From the NCBI GenBank assembly GCA_020352215.1, contig CP070675.1, positions 5,446,234-5,510,233 of the forward strand: a DNA stretch of 64,000 nucleotides, read 5' to 3'. The stretch is from Phycisphaerales bacterium. Lineage in GTDB: Bacteria; Planctomycetota; Phycisphaerae; Sedimentisphaerales; Anaerobacaceae. The stretch's first letter is position 1. Every line of letters starts with the position of its first letter. The notes beneath the pieces were generated by a model, which did no database searches, had not been told where the DNA came from, and worked only from the letters and a program-made list of their open reading frames with translations. The translations under genes were made by a program, and so were the position numbers. Shown here one piece after another: positions 36,567-45,233 of this stretch.

Positions 36567-36699
36567 GATGCCTCGGAAAGTGCGTGCGAGCCAGACCAGC
36601 CAGCTTCGCGGCCAAGGCAATATCGTATCGGAATTTGCCTTGAATTTCGACGGTCGAACGCGGATTCTGCAGGTCACACCTCCGATATCGCCCGTTTCA

Positions 36700-37073
36700 T
36701 AGAGAGCGATACCGCCGATGGCAACTGGTTCACGCACGTATCAACGTTGCGGTAACTGACAACGGCGCGGCTGGCCGCTAATCTCGCAGACCGCCATCAC
36801 AGATGACAGTTGGTGCCGAGTAGGACTCACCTGGGACGGTTCGGACAAGGTTCTCTATGTCGACGACGTTGAAGTAGCCGGGGATAAGCAGCCGGGCTTG
36901 GCAGGCTCCGAAGGCGGTCTGTACATCGGCACCGGAAGCAATCTGGAGGCTGGGAGCTGCTGGTCCGGCCTGATCGACGACGTCCGTATCCACGATCGGG
37001 CACTGACGCCCTGAAGTCGGCTTCTGCGATCTGAAGGAGTTGGCTGAGAACTGGCTGGCTTCCGTTGAGTAGC
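36700..37073 (+). pseudogene. Decayed LamG-domain protein fragment
   Basis: The plus strand reads VTDNGAAGR, then after a one-base shift LISQTAITDDSWCRVGLTWD, then LYVDDVEVAG, GGLYIGTGS and SGLIDDVRIHDRALTP followed by stop. After another shift VGFCDLKELAENWLASVE ends the fragment near 37073. This is the second half of a LamG domain with its usual DDVRIYDRAL tail. At least two frameshifts are needed and there is no start. Bases 36567-36700 hold older, unreadable traces. Confidence 0.65.
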
Positions 37074-37241
37074 TCAGCGCCGTCGGTTCACGCCAAGCAC
37101 CCTGAGCCCGCCTGAAGACGCGATTTGCGGGCCAGCGTGGTCGAAGGCAAATTCAAAGGCGTTCTTGACCCGGTTTCTCATTTCGTCTTTAATGGCGGCT
37201 CGCCGCGAACACAGAATTCGAATTGGAAAGGTCAAGTGAAG

Positions 37242-38432
37242 ATGAAGATCAGCAAAAGAGCCCAAGAAGTGCCGCCGTCGGCGACTATAGCAGTTACAGC
37301 TCGGGCGCAGGAATTGAAGGCGCAGGGGGTGGACGTCGTCGGATTCGGGGCGGGTGCACCGGATTTCGATACGCCCGAGTACATCAAAGAGGCGGCCATT
37401 AAATCGCTCAAGGCGGGCCAGACGAAATACACCCCGGCGGCCGGCATAGTCGAGCTGCGCACCGCGATTGCCAATAAGCTCAAGAACGAGAACGGCCTCG
37501 AGTATGATCCGGCCCAGGTCATCGTCAACATAGGTGGCAAGCACTCGGTCTATGAGGCGATGCAGGCCGTGCTCGATCCGGGCGACGAGGTGATTCTACC
37601 GACCCCGTATTGGGTGACATATCCCGAGACGGTGAAGCTCGCTGGCGCGATTCCGAAGGTGGTTCAGACCGACAAGTCCACGGGTTACAAAATCACGCCG
37701 GCCCAGCTAAAGGACGCCATCAACGAGAAGACCGCCATGCTTGTGCTAAATTCGCCCAACAATCCAGGCGGCTTTACATATACACCCGAAGAGCTGAGGG
37801 CCGTTGCCAAGGCGCTTGAAGGGACAAATGTGTGGGTGCTCTCCGATGAGATATATGAGAAGCTGATCTACGGCGATACGAAATTTATCAGTTTTGCGAC
37901 GCTGAGTGACGATGCCTGCAGCCGGACTCTGACACTCAACGGTTTTAGCAAGACGTTCTCCATGACGGGCTGGCGTCTGGGATATACCGCGGGGCCAATA
38001 GATGCGATAAAGGCCATGGGGCGTCTTCAGTCACACATGACCTCGAACGCAGTGACATTTGGGCAATACGCTGCAATTGAGGCCCTGGGCGCACCGGCTG
38101 CGGAGGCTATCGAGACGATGCGGGTCGAATTCGAGCGCCGCGGCAAGTATATGGCCAAGCGGCTCAACAGCATAGACGGCGTCGAATGCGCCGAGTCGAC
38201 CGGCGCTTTCTATTGCTTCCCCGATGTCTCGAGCCATTACGGCCGGACCATCGGCGGCGCCAAAATCGCCGGGAGCATGGAGTTTGCAGAGGCGCTCTTG
38301 GACCAGGCTAACGTTGCACTCGTCCCGGGCTTGCCGTTCGGCTGTGACGAGAACGTTCGGCTGAGCTTCGCTTGCTCACTCGAACAGATCACGAAGGGGT
38401 TAGATAGACTCCAGGAATGGCTGTCCAAATAG
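37242..38432 (+). CDS. Class I/II PLP aminotransferase, AspC-like (AAT Ib)
   Basis: 396 residues from ATG 37242; a GTG at 37236 is closer to GGAAAGG and could be used. The protein begins KISKRAQEVPPSATIAVTAR, the usual start of prokaryotic Ib aspartate aminotransferases. Motifs: FGAGAPDFDTP, TKYTPAAGI, the SPNNPGG loop, DEIYEKLIYG and the PLP lysine in NGFSKTFSMTGWRLGY. The C-terminal Arg for the substrate carboxylate is in NVRLSFACS. It makes glutamate/aspartate or related amino acids with 2-oxoglutarate in the cytoplasm. The gene is intact and ends 160 bases before the sigma factor. Confidence 0.93.
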   Translation: MKISKRAQEVPPSATIAVTARAQELKAQGVDVVGFGAGAPDFDTPEYIKEAAIKSLKAGQTKYTPAAGIVELRTAIANKLKNENGLEYDPAQVIVNIGGKHSVYEAMQAVLDPGDEVILPTPYWVTYPETVKLAGAIPKVVQTDKSTGYKITPAQLKDAINEKTAMLVLNSPNNPGGFTYTPEELRAVAKALEGTNVWVLSDEIYEKLIYGDTKFISFATLSDDACSRTLTLNGFSKTFSMTGWRLGYTAGPIDAIKAMGRLQSHMTSNAVTFGQYAAIEALGAPAAEAIETMRVEFERRGKYMAKRLNSIDGVECAESTGAFYCFPDVSSHYGRTIGGAKIAGSMEFAEALLDQANVALVPGLPFGCDENVRLSFACSLEQITKGLDRLQEWLSK

Positions 38433-38592
38433 AGGTCAAGAAGTGCCGTCAGTGATGCTTGCAGGCGGTTGTTCTTGGCGGAAGGGCTGTGCATTTTTTC
38501 GGGTTTTATCGCCAACACCTGAGACTAAGTCAGCGTCTAATCTTTGTGAGAAATCGTGGGACTATAGCCTGTGGTCCAGTTCGGAGACGTAT

Positions 38593-39150
38593 GTGCGACG
38601 AATATCGGAGCGGCAGAAGTTAAAGGGTGTTCGTCAAGGGCAGCGAGAGGCCTGTGAGGAAGTGGTGTGTCAACATTACAGGTCAATATATCGCTTCATG
38701 GCGTACATGAGCGGCGATGCCGGTCTTGCCGAGGACCTGACTCAGGAGACCTTCACCGCTGCCTGGGCAAACATTGGTAGTTATAAAGGGCGAGCATCGA
38801 TAGGGACATGGTTACACAAGATTGCCTATCACAAGTTCATCGACTCGGGACGCAGGCTCGAACGCCGCGCCGCATTGGTGGCCGGACTTCAAAAGGAGAA
38901 TTCTTCTGAGCAAGAGGCATTTAATCCGTTACACCGGCTCACGATGAATGAACACTGGCGTATTCTGTACGAAGCGATGCGAAAGCTAGAGGCACCTGAG
39001 TACACGAGCATTGTGCTTCACTATATTCAGGATTTGAGCTTTCGCGAGATGGGCAAGGTGCTGGACGAGCCCGTGGGGACGGTGAAGTGGCGGACGAGCC
39101 GGGCACTGGCGAGACTAAAGGGATTCTTGACTGGCAGGATAGAACAATGA
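38593..39150 (+). CDS. ECF-type RNA polymerase sigma factor
   Basis: 185 residues from GTG 38593, chosen because GGAG lies 6 bases upstream and region 2 then begins at normal distance. Sigma region 2 is YRSIYRFMAYMSGDAGLAED, then LTQETFTAAWANIGSYKGRA, then TWLHKIAYHKFIDSGR. Region 4 is LEAPEYTSIVLHYIQDLSFR, then EMGKVLDEPVGTVKWRTSRA. The gene shares 4 bases (ATGA) with a small single-pass membrane protein, the usual arrangement of a sigma factor and its anti-sigma partner. Target promoters are not known. The genes downstream to 45201 are on the same strand. Confidence 0.9.
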   Translation: MRRISERQKLKGVRQGQREACEEVVCQHYRSIYRFMAYMSGDAGLAEDLTQETFTAAWANIGSYKGRASIGTWLHKIAYHKFIDSGRRLERRAALVAGLQKENSSEQEAFNPLHRLTMNEHWRILYEAMRKLEAPEYTSIVLHYIQDLSFREMGKVLDEPVGTVKWRTSRALARLKGFLTGRIEQ

Positions 39151-39515
39151 CAGCAAATCGAAACCAGAAATGGGAAGACATAACGCCGGAGTCACTTGGG
39201 GCCCAGCTGCGCAGTCTGCCCGAGCTTGAAGTTCCCGGGGCACTTGAGGCGAAGATATTGTCGGGGATTCCGAATAGCCCGACAGGGAGTCGAGGGCATG
39301 GCCTTCAGTGGTGGCCTCGGGTTTGGGGTCTGGGGATAGCGACCGCTGCGATCCTGATTTTGGCCTTGATGTTTGTCTCGGACTCCGGCCCATCCGTGTC
39401 ATCGCACACGTTTATTGCGGATCTGAACGATAGACCTGCTCATCACGTGCTCTCCGACCAAAACAGCCTGCTTATCGAGGACACCAACGCCGTTACCTCT
39501 GCTGGCCAAAAGTAA
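39147..39515 (+). CDS. Probable anti-sigma factor, single-pass membrane protein
   Basis: 122 residues. The start overlaps the sigma stop as ATGA, so translation is probably coupled. A cytoplasmic part of about 55 residues (PESLGAQLRSLPELEVPGAL onward) is followed by one membrane helix near 62-82 and a short outer part. The zinc motif of ZAS anti-sigma factors (H-x3-C-x2-C) is absent. The call rests on gene order and topology. Confidence 0.65.
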   Translation: MTANRNQKWEDITPESLGAQLRSLPELEVPGALEAKILSGIPNSPTGSRGHGLQWWPRVWGLGIATAAILILALMFVSDSGPSVSSHTFIADLNDRPAHHVLSDQNSLLIEDTNAVTSAGQK

Positions 39516-39664
39516 GCCAAGGTGAAGTCATAGCATGAACCGGGAGGTGAAGTACGCCTTGGCTCCGCAGCGCACCCTTGCCTGTTTTTGGGGAAAGTAT
39601 TAGATTTTCGGTCCTATAGTTGACGATATACCGTGTAGTGTCTTCGATTTAAGGCAAAAAACGA

Positions 39665-40036
39665 ATGGTAGATGAAGAAACTATGAATGAAGTATCTGTC
39701 GAGGCAGAAAACGAAACGCCGAGGATTTCGAAACTGGCGATCGCATCCACCGTCTTTGGATTGTTTGGCCCTTTCTACTGCGGGGCCATGTGGATACTGT
39801 CGCTAAACGATTTCTTCGCTATCCCTAGTGCCCATGTAGTGGCCCTTTTTGCCTGTGGGGGGGCCTGGATATTGGGGATTTTGCTTGGAAAGAAATCGCT
39901 TGAACAGATAGAAAATAGCGAAGGGCAACTGATCGGAAGAGAGTATGCCGTCGTAGGAGTCGTCATCTCTACCGCATGGATGCTCTTAATTCTTGTTGTT
40001 GTACTCTTGCCCGCACTTCATAGCGTAAATAGCTGA
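39665..40036 (+). CDS. Small membrane protein, DUF4190-like
   Basis: 123 residues. Start ATG 39665; ATG 39683 is also possible. After a 20-residue acidic N-terminus, ISKLAIASTVFGLFGPFYCG starts the first membrane segment, followed by ALFACGGAWILGILLG and the basic-turn KKSLEQIENSEGQLIGREYA, then VVGVVISTAWMLLILVVVLLP. The small-x-x-x-small spacing and the I-x-x-SEGQLxGRxLA-like loop match DUF4190. No function is assigned to the family. It lies 149 bases after the anti-sigma gene and 46 before the GT-C-like gene. Confidence 0.7.
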   Translation: MVDEETMNEVSVEAENETPRISKLAIASTVFGLFGPFYCGAMWILSLNDFFAIPSAHVVALFACGGAWILGILLGKKSLEQIENSEGQLIGREYAVVGVVISTAWMLLILVVVLLPALHSVNS

Positions 40037-40082
40037 ATGTTACCTCTCAAGAGGTCTTCAAGGGATCGGATAGAACAAAGAC

Positions 40083-42482
40083 ATGGCTAAGTCAGTGAAC
40101 AGGAAAAGACCCACTACAGCGTCGGTACCGCGTGCCCAAGACCCAGCTGAGCTCGAACCAGTGGCCGAGGAAAAGAAACAGAAGGCTTTGTCCGGTTGGC
40201 CCATGATTATCGGCTGGCTTGCGATGCTTGTCTTTGCCTTGCACGCCTGTACGCACATGGTTGCCGCCGGCGATACGTGGGTGGCCATGGCTTGTGGCCG
40301 GCATTTCGTCAATCACGGAGTGGACACGGTGGAGCCTTTCAGCGCAAATTCCCACAAGCCGGGCCCCACAGAAGAGGAAGTCAGCACCTGGCCCGGATGG
40401 GCGCAATGGATTACCGACACGGTCGGCATTGAGACGGTCGGGCGCGTGCATCCTACCGGTTGGGTCAACCAGAACTGGCTCACGCACGTTATCTTCTATT
40501 GGCTGAGCACCACGTTAGGCTCCGAGGACAAGCCTTTCTTTGACGCGTTGATCTATTGGAAGTTTGCGATCTACATATTGAGCGTCATCTGCGTCTATTA
40601 CACCGGTCGAATATTGGGTGCTCACCCTGCCCTGTCGGCCGCGTTTGCTTGCTTTGCGATGTTCATAGCTCGTTCGTTTCTCGATGTTAGGCCGGCTGGG
40701 TTCTCAAATCTGCTGGTGGCTGTTTTTCTGTTCATCCTTGTCTTGGCGACCTATCGCAACGTTCTCTACATCTGGCTTATCGTTCCGCTGGCGGTTTTCT
40801 GGTGCAATGTCCACGGTGGATACGTCTATGTGTTCATAATGCTTATCTCGTTCCTGGCCTTGAACCTTCTGACGAGCATTTCAAAGAACAAGTTTCGTTC
40901 TATCGGCCTGAGGGGCATTTGCCACACTTGCGGCGCCACCTTTGCCGCTTTGTTAGCTGTTCTGCTGTTCAACCCCTTTCATTTGACAAATCTGACTCAC
41001 ACCTTCGTAATCAGCGTCAGCGAACATGCCGAGCGCTGGCGTGACATACACGAATGGCATCCTGCCTTCGATTGGGAGAATCCGGTTGGGACAGCCGTAC
41101 CTTTTCTGGTGATGTACATAATCGCCTGGGTGGCTCTTGCGGTCTGGGTTCTGGCTCGCGTGGTAACGTCCCGGTCTGCCGATCAGGGCCGTAAACGGAA
41201 GAAGGCAGCATCTTCCGATCAATATGAGTGGCCGAAGGTCGATTTGCCGTTGATGGCCATCGCTGCCCTGACCATCTACATGGCCGTTCGCTCTCGCCGA
41301 TTCATACCGATTGCCGCCTTTGCGGCCTGCCCGGTCATCTCGATGCTCGTCGATCAGATCATCCGCGCAATCTCAGCCACCATAAACTATCACAAGCACA
41401 GGAGCCTGGCTGTCCCGCAAATGCCCCGGCAGCTGCAGTTTGTCTTCATCGTCGTCGGAGCGGCCGTGACACTGTTTTTGGGCACGTGGTGGGGCGCAAG
41501 ATTCAAACTCGTGTATCTCGACGCATGGCCGGCCGACCCGAAACTGAGTTCAATTTTTATGCGGATGACCGCGTCCGATGCCAAGCCCTTCAATGCCATG
41601 AAGTTCGTCAAGATGAACAAGCTAAAGGGCAAAATGTTCAACTATTGGACCGAGGGCGGCTGCATCGCCTGGGGCCAGGAGCCCGACCCTAACACCGGCA
41701 AAACACCCCTGCAACTGTTCATGGATGGCAGGGCTCAGGCGGCCTATGATCGCAGGGCTTTTGACCTCTGGAGTCATATCATCTCCGGCGGTCCAACCGT
41801 CGCTGCTGCACGCACAAGGCAGCGCGGGTTGACCGCCGATGATTACCAGGAAATCGGTCGGTGGGTGGGCGAGCGGTTAGAGGCTCGCGACGTCTGGGTG
41901 GTCCTGATGCCGGCGCTGCAATTCCACAATCCATTCACACGCGGGCTCGAACGAAATCCGAAGTGGCCCGTCGTTTTCTTCAACAACAAGCAGAAACTGT
42001 TCGTGAATTACACAACGCCTCAGGGTAAGGCACTGTTCGACGGAATCGGGACCGGCCGAACCCTCTATCCGGACGAATTCACGAGGAATCTGATCATCGG
42101 CCATAACTTGCTGGCTTACGGCAGCAGAGAAGACACTGAGAGAAAGAGAAGGGGACTTGATGCAGTCGTTACGGCCTTCAACATGAACCCGTCACCAGCC
42201 CCCATGCTCGAGATAATTCTTGTCGCTCCGATGATTTCGGAGCTGAAACCGCTTGTCAGGAGTTTCTGCAAGAACTATTATGAAAGATTCTCCAAAGAAA
42301 TGAACGATCTGATGAAACAGGACGGTTACCGTCTCAGGCTTGAGGCGGCACGCTTGGCCTGCGTTCATCTGCAGAAGGTAGCCCAGGAACAGAGAGATAC
42401 GAAACTCGCGGCATACTACGCGGCGGAAAGGAATAAGTTGCTGGCCGAGCGAGTCAAGATGTCCCAGGAAAAAAGGTGGTGA
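40083..42482 (+). CDS. Large polytopic membrane protein, GT-C glycosyltransferase-like
   Basis: 799 residues with about ten membrane segments between 37 and 480, then a soluble C-terminal part of 320 residues. The first outer loop has AGDTWVAMACGRHFVNHGVD, then a conserved-looking W-x-NQNWLTHVIFYWL. This is the pattern of GT-C fold enzymes, where an Asp/Glu in the first loop is catalytic and the donor is polyprenyl-phosphate sugar. The C-terminal part starts near NAMKFVKMNKLKGKMFNYWT and is unlike a known domain. A DPM1-like GT2 follows after 3 bases, which would supply such a donor. The family is not firmly identified. Confidence 0.6.
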   Translation: MAKSVNRKRPTTASVPRAQDPAELEPVAEEKKQKALSGWPMIIGWLAMLVFALHACTHMVAAGDTWVAMACGRHFVNHGVDTVEPFSANSHKPGPTEEEVSTWPGWAQWITDTVGIETVGRVHPTGWVNQNWLTHVIFYWLSTTLGSEDKPFFDALIYWKFAIYILSVICVYYTGRILGAHPALSAAFACFAMFIARSFLDVRPAGFSNLLVAVFLFILVLATYRNVLYIWLIVPLAVFWCNVHGGYVYVFIMLISFLALNLLTSISKNKFRSIGLRGICHTCGATFAALLAVLLFNPFHLTNLTHTFVISVSEHAERWRDIHEWHPAFDWENPVGTAVPFLVMYIIAWVALAVWVLARVVTSRSADQGRKRKKAASSDQYEWPKVDLPLMAIAALTIYMAVRSRRFIPIAAFAACPVISMLVDQIIRAISATINYHKHRSLAVPQMPRQLQFVFIVVGAAVTLFLGTWWGARFKLVYLDAWPADPKLSSIFMRMTASDAKPFNAMKFVKMNKLKGKMFNYWTEGGCIAWGQEPDPNTGKTPLQLFMDGRAQAAYDRRAFDLWSHIISGGPTVAAARTRQRGLTADDYQEIGRWVGERLEARDVWVVLMPALQFHNPFTRGLERNPKWPVVFFNNKQKLFVNYTTPQGKALFDGIGTGRTLYPDEFTRNLIIGHNLLAYGSREDTERKRRGLDAVVTAFNMNPSPAPMLEIILVAPMISELKPLVRSFCKNYYERFSKEMNDLMKQDGYRLRLEAARLACVHLQKVAQEQRDTKLAAYYAAERNKLLAERVKMSQEKRW

Positions 42483-42485
42483 TCT

Positions 42486-43232
42486 GTGACAGATGATTGC
42501 TCACCTGCAAATCCGGTAGATCGAAACGCAAACGTGCCTGTTTCCATCAGCGTCTTCTTCCCCTGTCATAACGAGCAAGCCAACGTCGGAAGGGTAGCGG
42601 AACAGGCGCTTGAAGTCTTAACCCAGCTCGGCGGCGACTTTGAAGTGATTATCGTTGATGACGGTAGCTCCGACGATACCGGCAAGATAGCCGATGAGAT
42701 CGCCGGACGGGATGGCAGGGTTAAGGTCGTGCACCATCACTCCAATCTTGGCTACGGCGCGGCTTTGCAGTCCGGTTTCAAGGCGGCCGGCAAGGAACTC
42801 GTCTTCTACACCGACGGGGACGGTCAGTTTGACATCGGCGAGATGCCCCCCTTGTTGGACCTGATGAATCAATATGACATTGTGAGCTGTTACCGGCTCA
42901 ACCGCCGCGACTCTCTCGTGCGAAAGGTAAACGGCTGGTGTTGGACAAGGCTTGTTTCATTGCTGTTCGGCATGAAGATACGCGACATAGATTGTGCCTT
43001 CAAGCTGTACAAGAGGGAGATCTTTGACAATATCAAGCTGTCCAGCGGGGGGGCCTTGATTGATGCCGAGATCCTCGCCCGCGCTAAACGCAAAGGCTAT
43101 AGAATCACGCAAACCGGTGTACACCATTATCCCCGAACTGCGGGCGAGCAGTCCGGGGCAAGCCTGCGGGTCATCGCACGTGCCTTCAAGGAACTGTTCA
43201 AGTTGTACCGCCAGATCCGCAGCAACTCTTGA
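42486..43232 (+). CDS. Glycosyltransferase family 2, polyprenyl-phosphate sugar synthase-like
   Basis: 248 residues, start GTG 42486 with AGGTGGT just upstream. Motifs: ISVFFPCHNEQANVGRV, VIIVDDGSSDDT (nucleotide binding), NLGYGAALQSGFKAA, FYTDGDGQFDIGEMP (DxD-like metal site) and IRDIDCAFKLYKREIF. This is the DPM1/GtrB-type GT-A core without C-terminal membrane helices. Members move a sugar from a nucleotide donor to polyprenyl phosphate on the cytoplasmic face. It is 3 bases from the GT-C-like gene and 28 before the GGCT-domain gene. Confidence 0.88.
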   Translation: MTDDCSPANPVDRNANVPVSISVFFPCHNEQANVGRVAEQALEVLTQLGGDFEVIIVDDGSSDDTGKIADEIAGRDGRVKVVHHHSNLGYGAALQSGFKAAGKELVFYTDGDGQFDIGEMPPLLDLMNQYDIVSCYRLNRRDSLVRKVNGWCWTRLVSLLFGMKIRDIDCAFKLYKREIFDNIKLSSGGALIDAEILARAKRKGYRITQTGVHHYPRTAGEQSGASLRVIARAFKELFKLYRQIRSNS

Positions 43233-43260
43233 CTATTCGTGCCGAACCTGGCAACATTGC

Positions 43261-45201
43261 ATGCCAAGAATGAACAAACGCAAGGTCAATCTGTTTATAT
43301 ATGGCTCGCTGCGCGACCGACGAATATTCCAATCGGTCGGCGGTCTCAGTTTCGCCAGGAAGGCCTCCAGAATTGATGAAAGAACGCTGTTTGCCGAGCC
43401 CGCCCTGTTGCCTGGCTACCGAAGACTCAGCCCGGATAATGTCTATTTCTATGCCGTCGCGGCCCCATCTTCAAGGATCGAGGGATTCATAATCTACGAT
43501 GTGCCGCTGACGGCGATGGCTGAGATCGACAGGTACGAAGGCAAACGCTATGAGCGAGAAGTCGTGCAAGTAAACACCGCAAATGGTCCCGTAGAGGCCC
43601 ACGCATACTTGGTGACGCACGAGTCGATGCAGAAGCATTTCGGTGACAGGTTCCACGTTAATCTCATCCACGAACTATGGCTGCGAAAGCGCATCGAGAG
43701 ATTTATCAAAAGACGTACGCGCCCTGGCGAGCGGACCGCCGACGCTGAGGTCGAGCGCCAGGCCGAAAGGCAGCTGCTCGGAACCACAGAACGTGACCTG
43801 GTGATGAGTCACTATCATACGGATGCTGTTAGTGATTACTATCTTGAACATGAACTTGACCGCCCTCGGCCAAGCATTCGACATCTGTACGAGGATCCAG
43901 GGGCCAAACCTTTCGTGAAAAACTATCTGACCTTGGTCATCAAGCAAGCTCTGCTCAACCAGCTCGACGAGCAGATCCAATCAACGTACCGGTTCGAGCT
44001 CGAGCACATGCGCAGCTCCGAGCGCTATTTTGCCCGGTCGGTCAGCTTGCTTGTGGCCCTGCAAATGATAAATGCGAACCGCTCCGCCGTTGCCTTGGTC
44101 GTCGAGCAAGGTCTTCAGACAGTCCCGCGCGATGATTCCGATCTGTTTGACTATGTAAAGTATGCGGTGCGGGCGGGCAGAAGTATGTTCGATGACCGGA
44201 TCGTCCGGGCCAACTTGGCTCGCATTCGGTCCAACGCACAGGCCGGATTGGTTCCGCTCGGATGCGAGGTTGAGCTGAGCAATCTCGGCTACGCCGCTGT
44301 TGAGCCGCGGAGAAGCGCCGTCAACGCGTTCGATCCGGTGTACGATGGGTTCAAGTATTTTCACGATTTTCGCCTGGACGTGTTGTCCTGGAAGCTCGGA
44401 GGATACGTTGACGACCACTCCGGCTCGACAGACTTGGCTGGTCGATCTGGTTTCTTGGAGCTTGCGCCCGGCAGACTAAACATAGCGGGCGAATTATCTC
44501 GGCCGGCCACCCCGGACCCTTGGCTTCTCAACCAGTTGATACACGAGATCGCTGCCTTCTATGACGTTCGGCCGCACAGTTTGCACCTGTCCTTCCAGCT
44601 TCGCAGAAACCAAATTGGCAACCAGCGGATCTTGCCACTGGGATTTGTCAAGTGCCTCCTTGTGCTCGGTGGGGCACCTGAGCTTAAGGGTGCCGGGAGA
44701 TTGTGGGTTTCGAGAATGGGCTATGACGAGATCACGCAATACGGCTACGGTGAGGAACTCGTCTTTGCCAGGACTAACAAACGCAGGTGGTATCTCGGTG
44801 GGGACGAAATTGCGAATAAGCCGCCCTCGCAGGCGACAACATATGTTCAACAATACAAGTTCATCAGATTGGACAAGAGGGCCAACTATGAACCGCTCAT
44901 CCTTTGCCTCAAAGGTCTGCAGCTCGAATACAATCCCGGTGACTATCTGAGCTCTGAACAGCTGAGAAACAGCCCCAGACTTCGGCGAGTGTACGACGAA
45001 CTCAAGCAGTGGGCTGCTAAGCCGACAGAAATCAGCCCACAGACCATCAGCAGATTTGTCAAGACCGTCCAGGCCGGTCTGATGAATGAAGGACGCCGCC
45101 GTCCCGTCCATAAACTGCACTACATCGACTGGGCACTCACCGCCGTAGACGTGCAACTGCGAATGTTCAACCAGCAACTCAGATCGCTCAACTCTTCTTA
45201 G
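43261..45201 (+). CDS. GGCT/AIG2-domain protein with large C-terminal part, possible amidoligase
   Basis: 646 residues from ATG 43261 (ATG 43270 is possible); neither has a strong ribosome binding site. Residues about 8-130 are a gamma-glutamylcyclotransferase/AIG2 fold: LFIYGSLRD (the YGSL loop), then IDRYEGKRYEREVV, whose Glu fits the catalytic position. A helical middle (about 130-345) follows. From about 345 the chain reads PLGCEVELSNLG, later SGFLELAPGRLNI, and then IHEIAAFYDVRPHSLHLSFQ. That order, GxExEL, then an ExxP/APxxL strand, then a helix and an HLSF strand, resembles glutamine-synthetase-like COOH-NH2 amidoligases, which are known to occur with GGCT domains. The amidoligase reading is mine and tentative. 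Gene order links it with lipid-linked glycosylation genes. Confidence 0.6.
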   Translation: MPRMNKRKVNLFIYGSLRDRRIFQSVGGLSFARKASRIDERTLFAEPALLPGYRRLSPDNVYFYAVAAPSSRIEGFIIYDVPLTAMAEIDRYEGKRYEREVVQVNTANGPVEAHAYLVTHESMQKHFGDRFHVNLIHELWLRKRIERFIKRRTRPGERTADAEVERQAERQLLGTTERDLVMSHYHTDAVSDYYLEHELDRPRPSIRHLYEDPGAKPFVKNYLTLVIKQALLNQLDEQIQSTYRFELEHMRSSERYFARSVSLLVALQMINANRSAVALVVEQGLQTVPRDDSDLFDYVKYAVRAGRSMFDDRIVRANLARIRSNAQAGLVPLGCEVELSNLGYAAVEPRRSAVNAFDPVYDGFKYFHDFRLDVLSWKLGGYVDDHSGSTDLAGRSGFLELAPGRLNIAGELSRPATPDPWLLNQLIHEIAAFYDVRPHSLHLSFQLRRNQIGNQRILPLGFVKCLLVLGGAPELKGAGRLWVSRMGYDEITQYGYGEELVFARTNKRRWYLGGDEIANKPPSQATTYVQQYKFIRLDKRANYEPLILCLKGLQLEYNPGDYLSSEQLRNSPRLRRVYDELKQWAAKPTEISPQTISRFVKTVQAGLMNEGRRRPVHKLHYIDWALTAVDVQLRMFNQQLRSLNSS

Positions 45202-45233
45202 CCGCCTTGCCCCATCCGGCAGCTGATTGCAGA

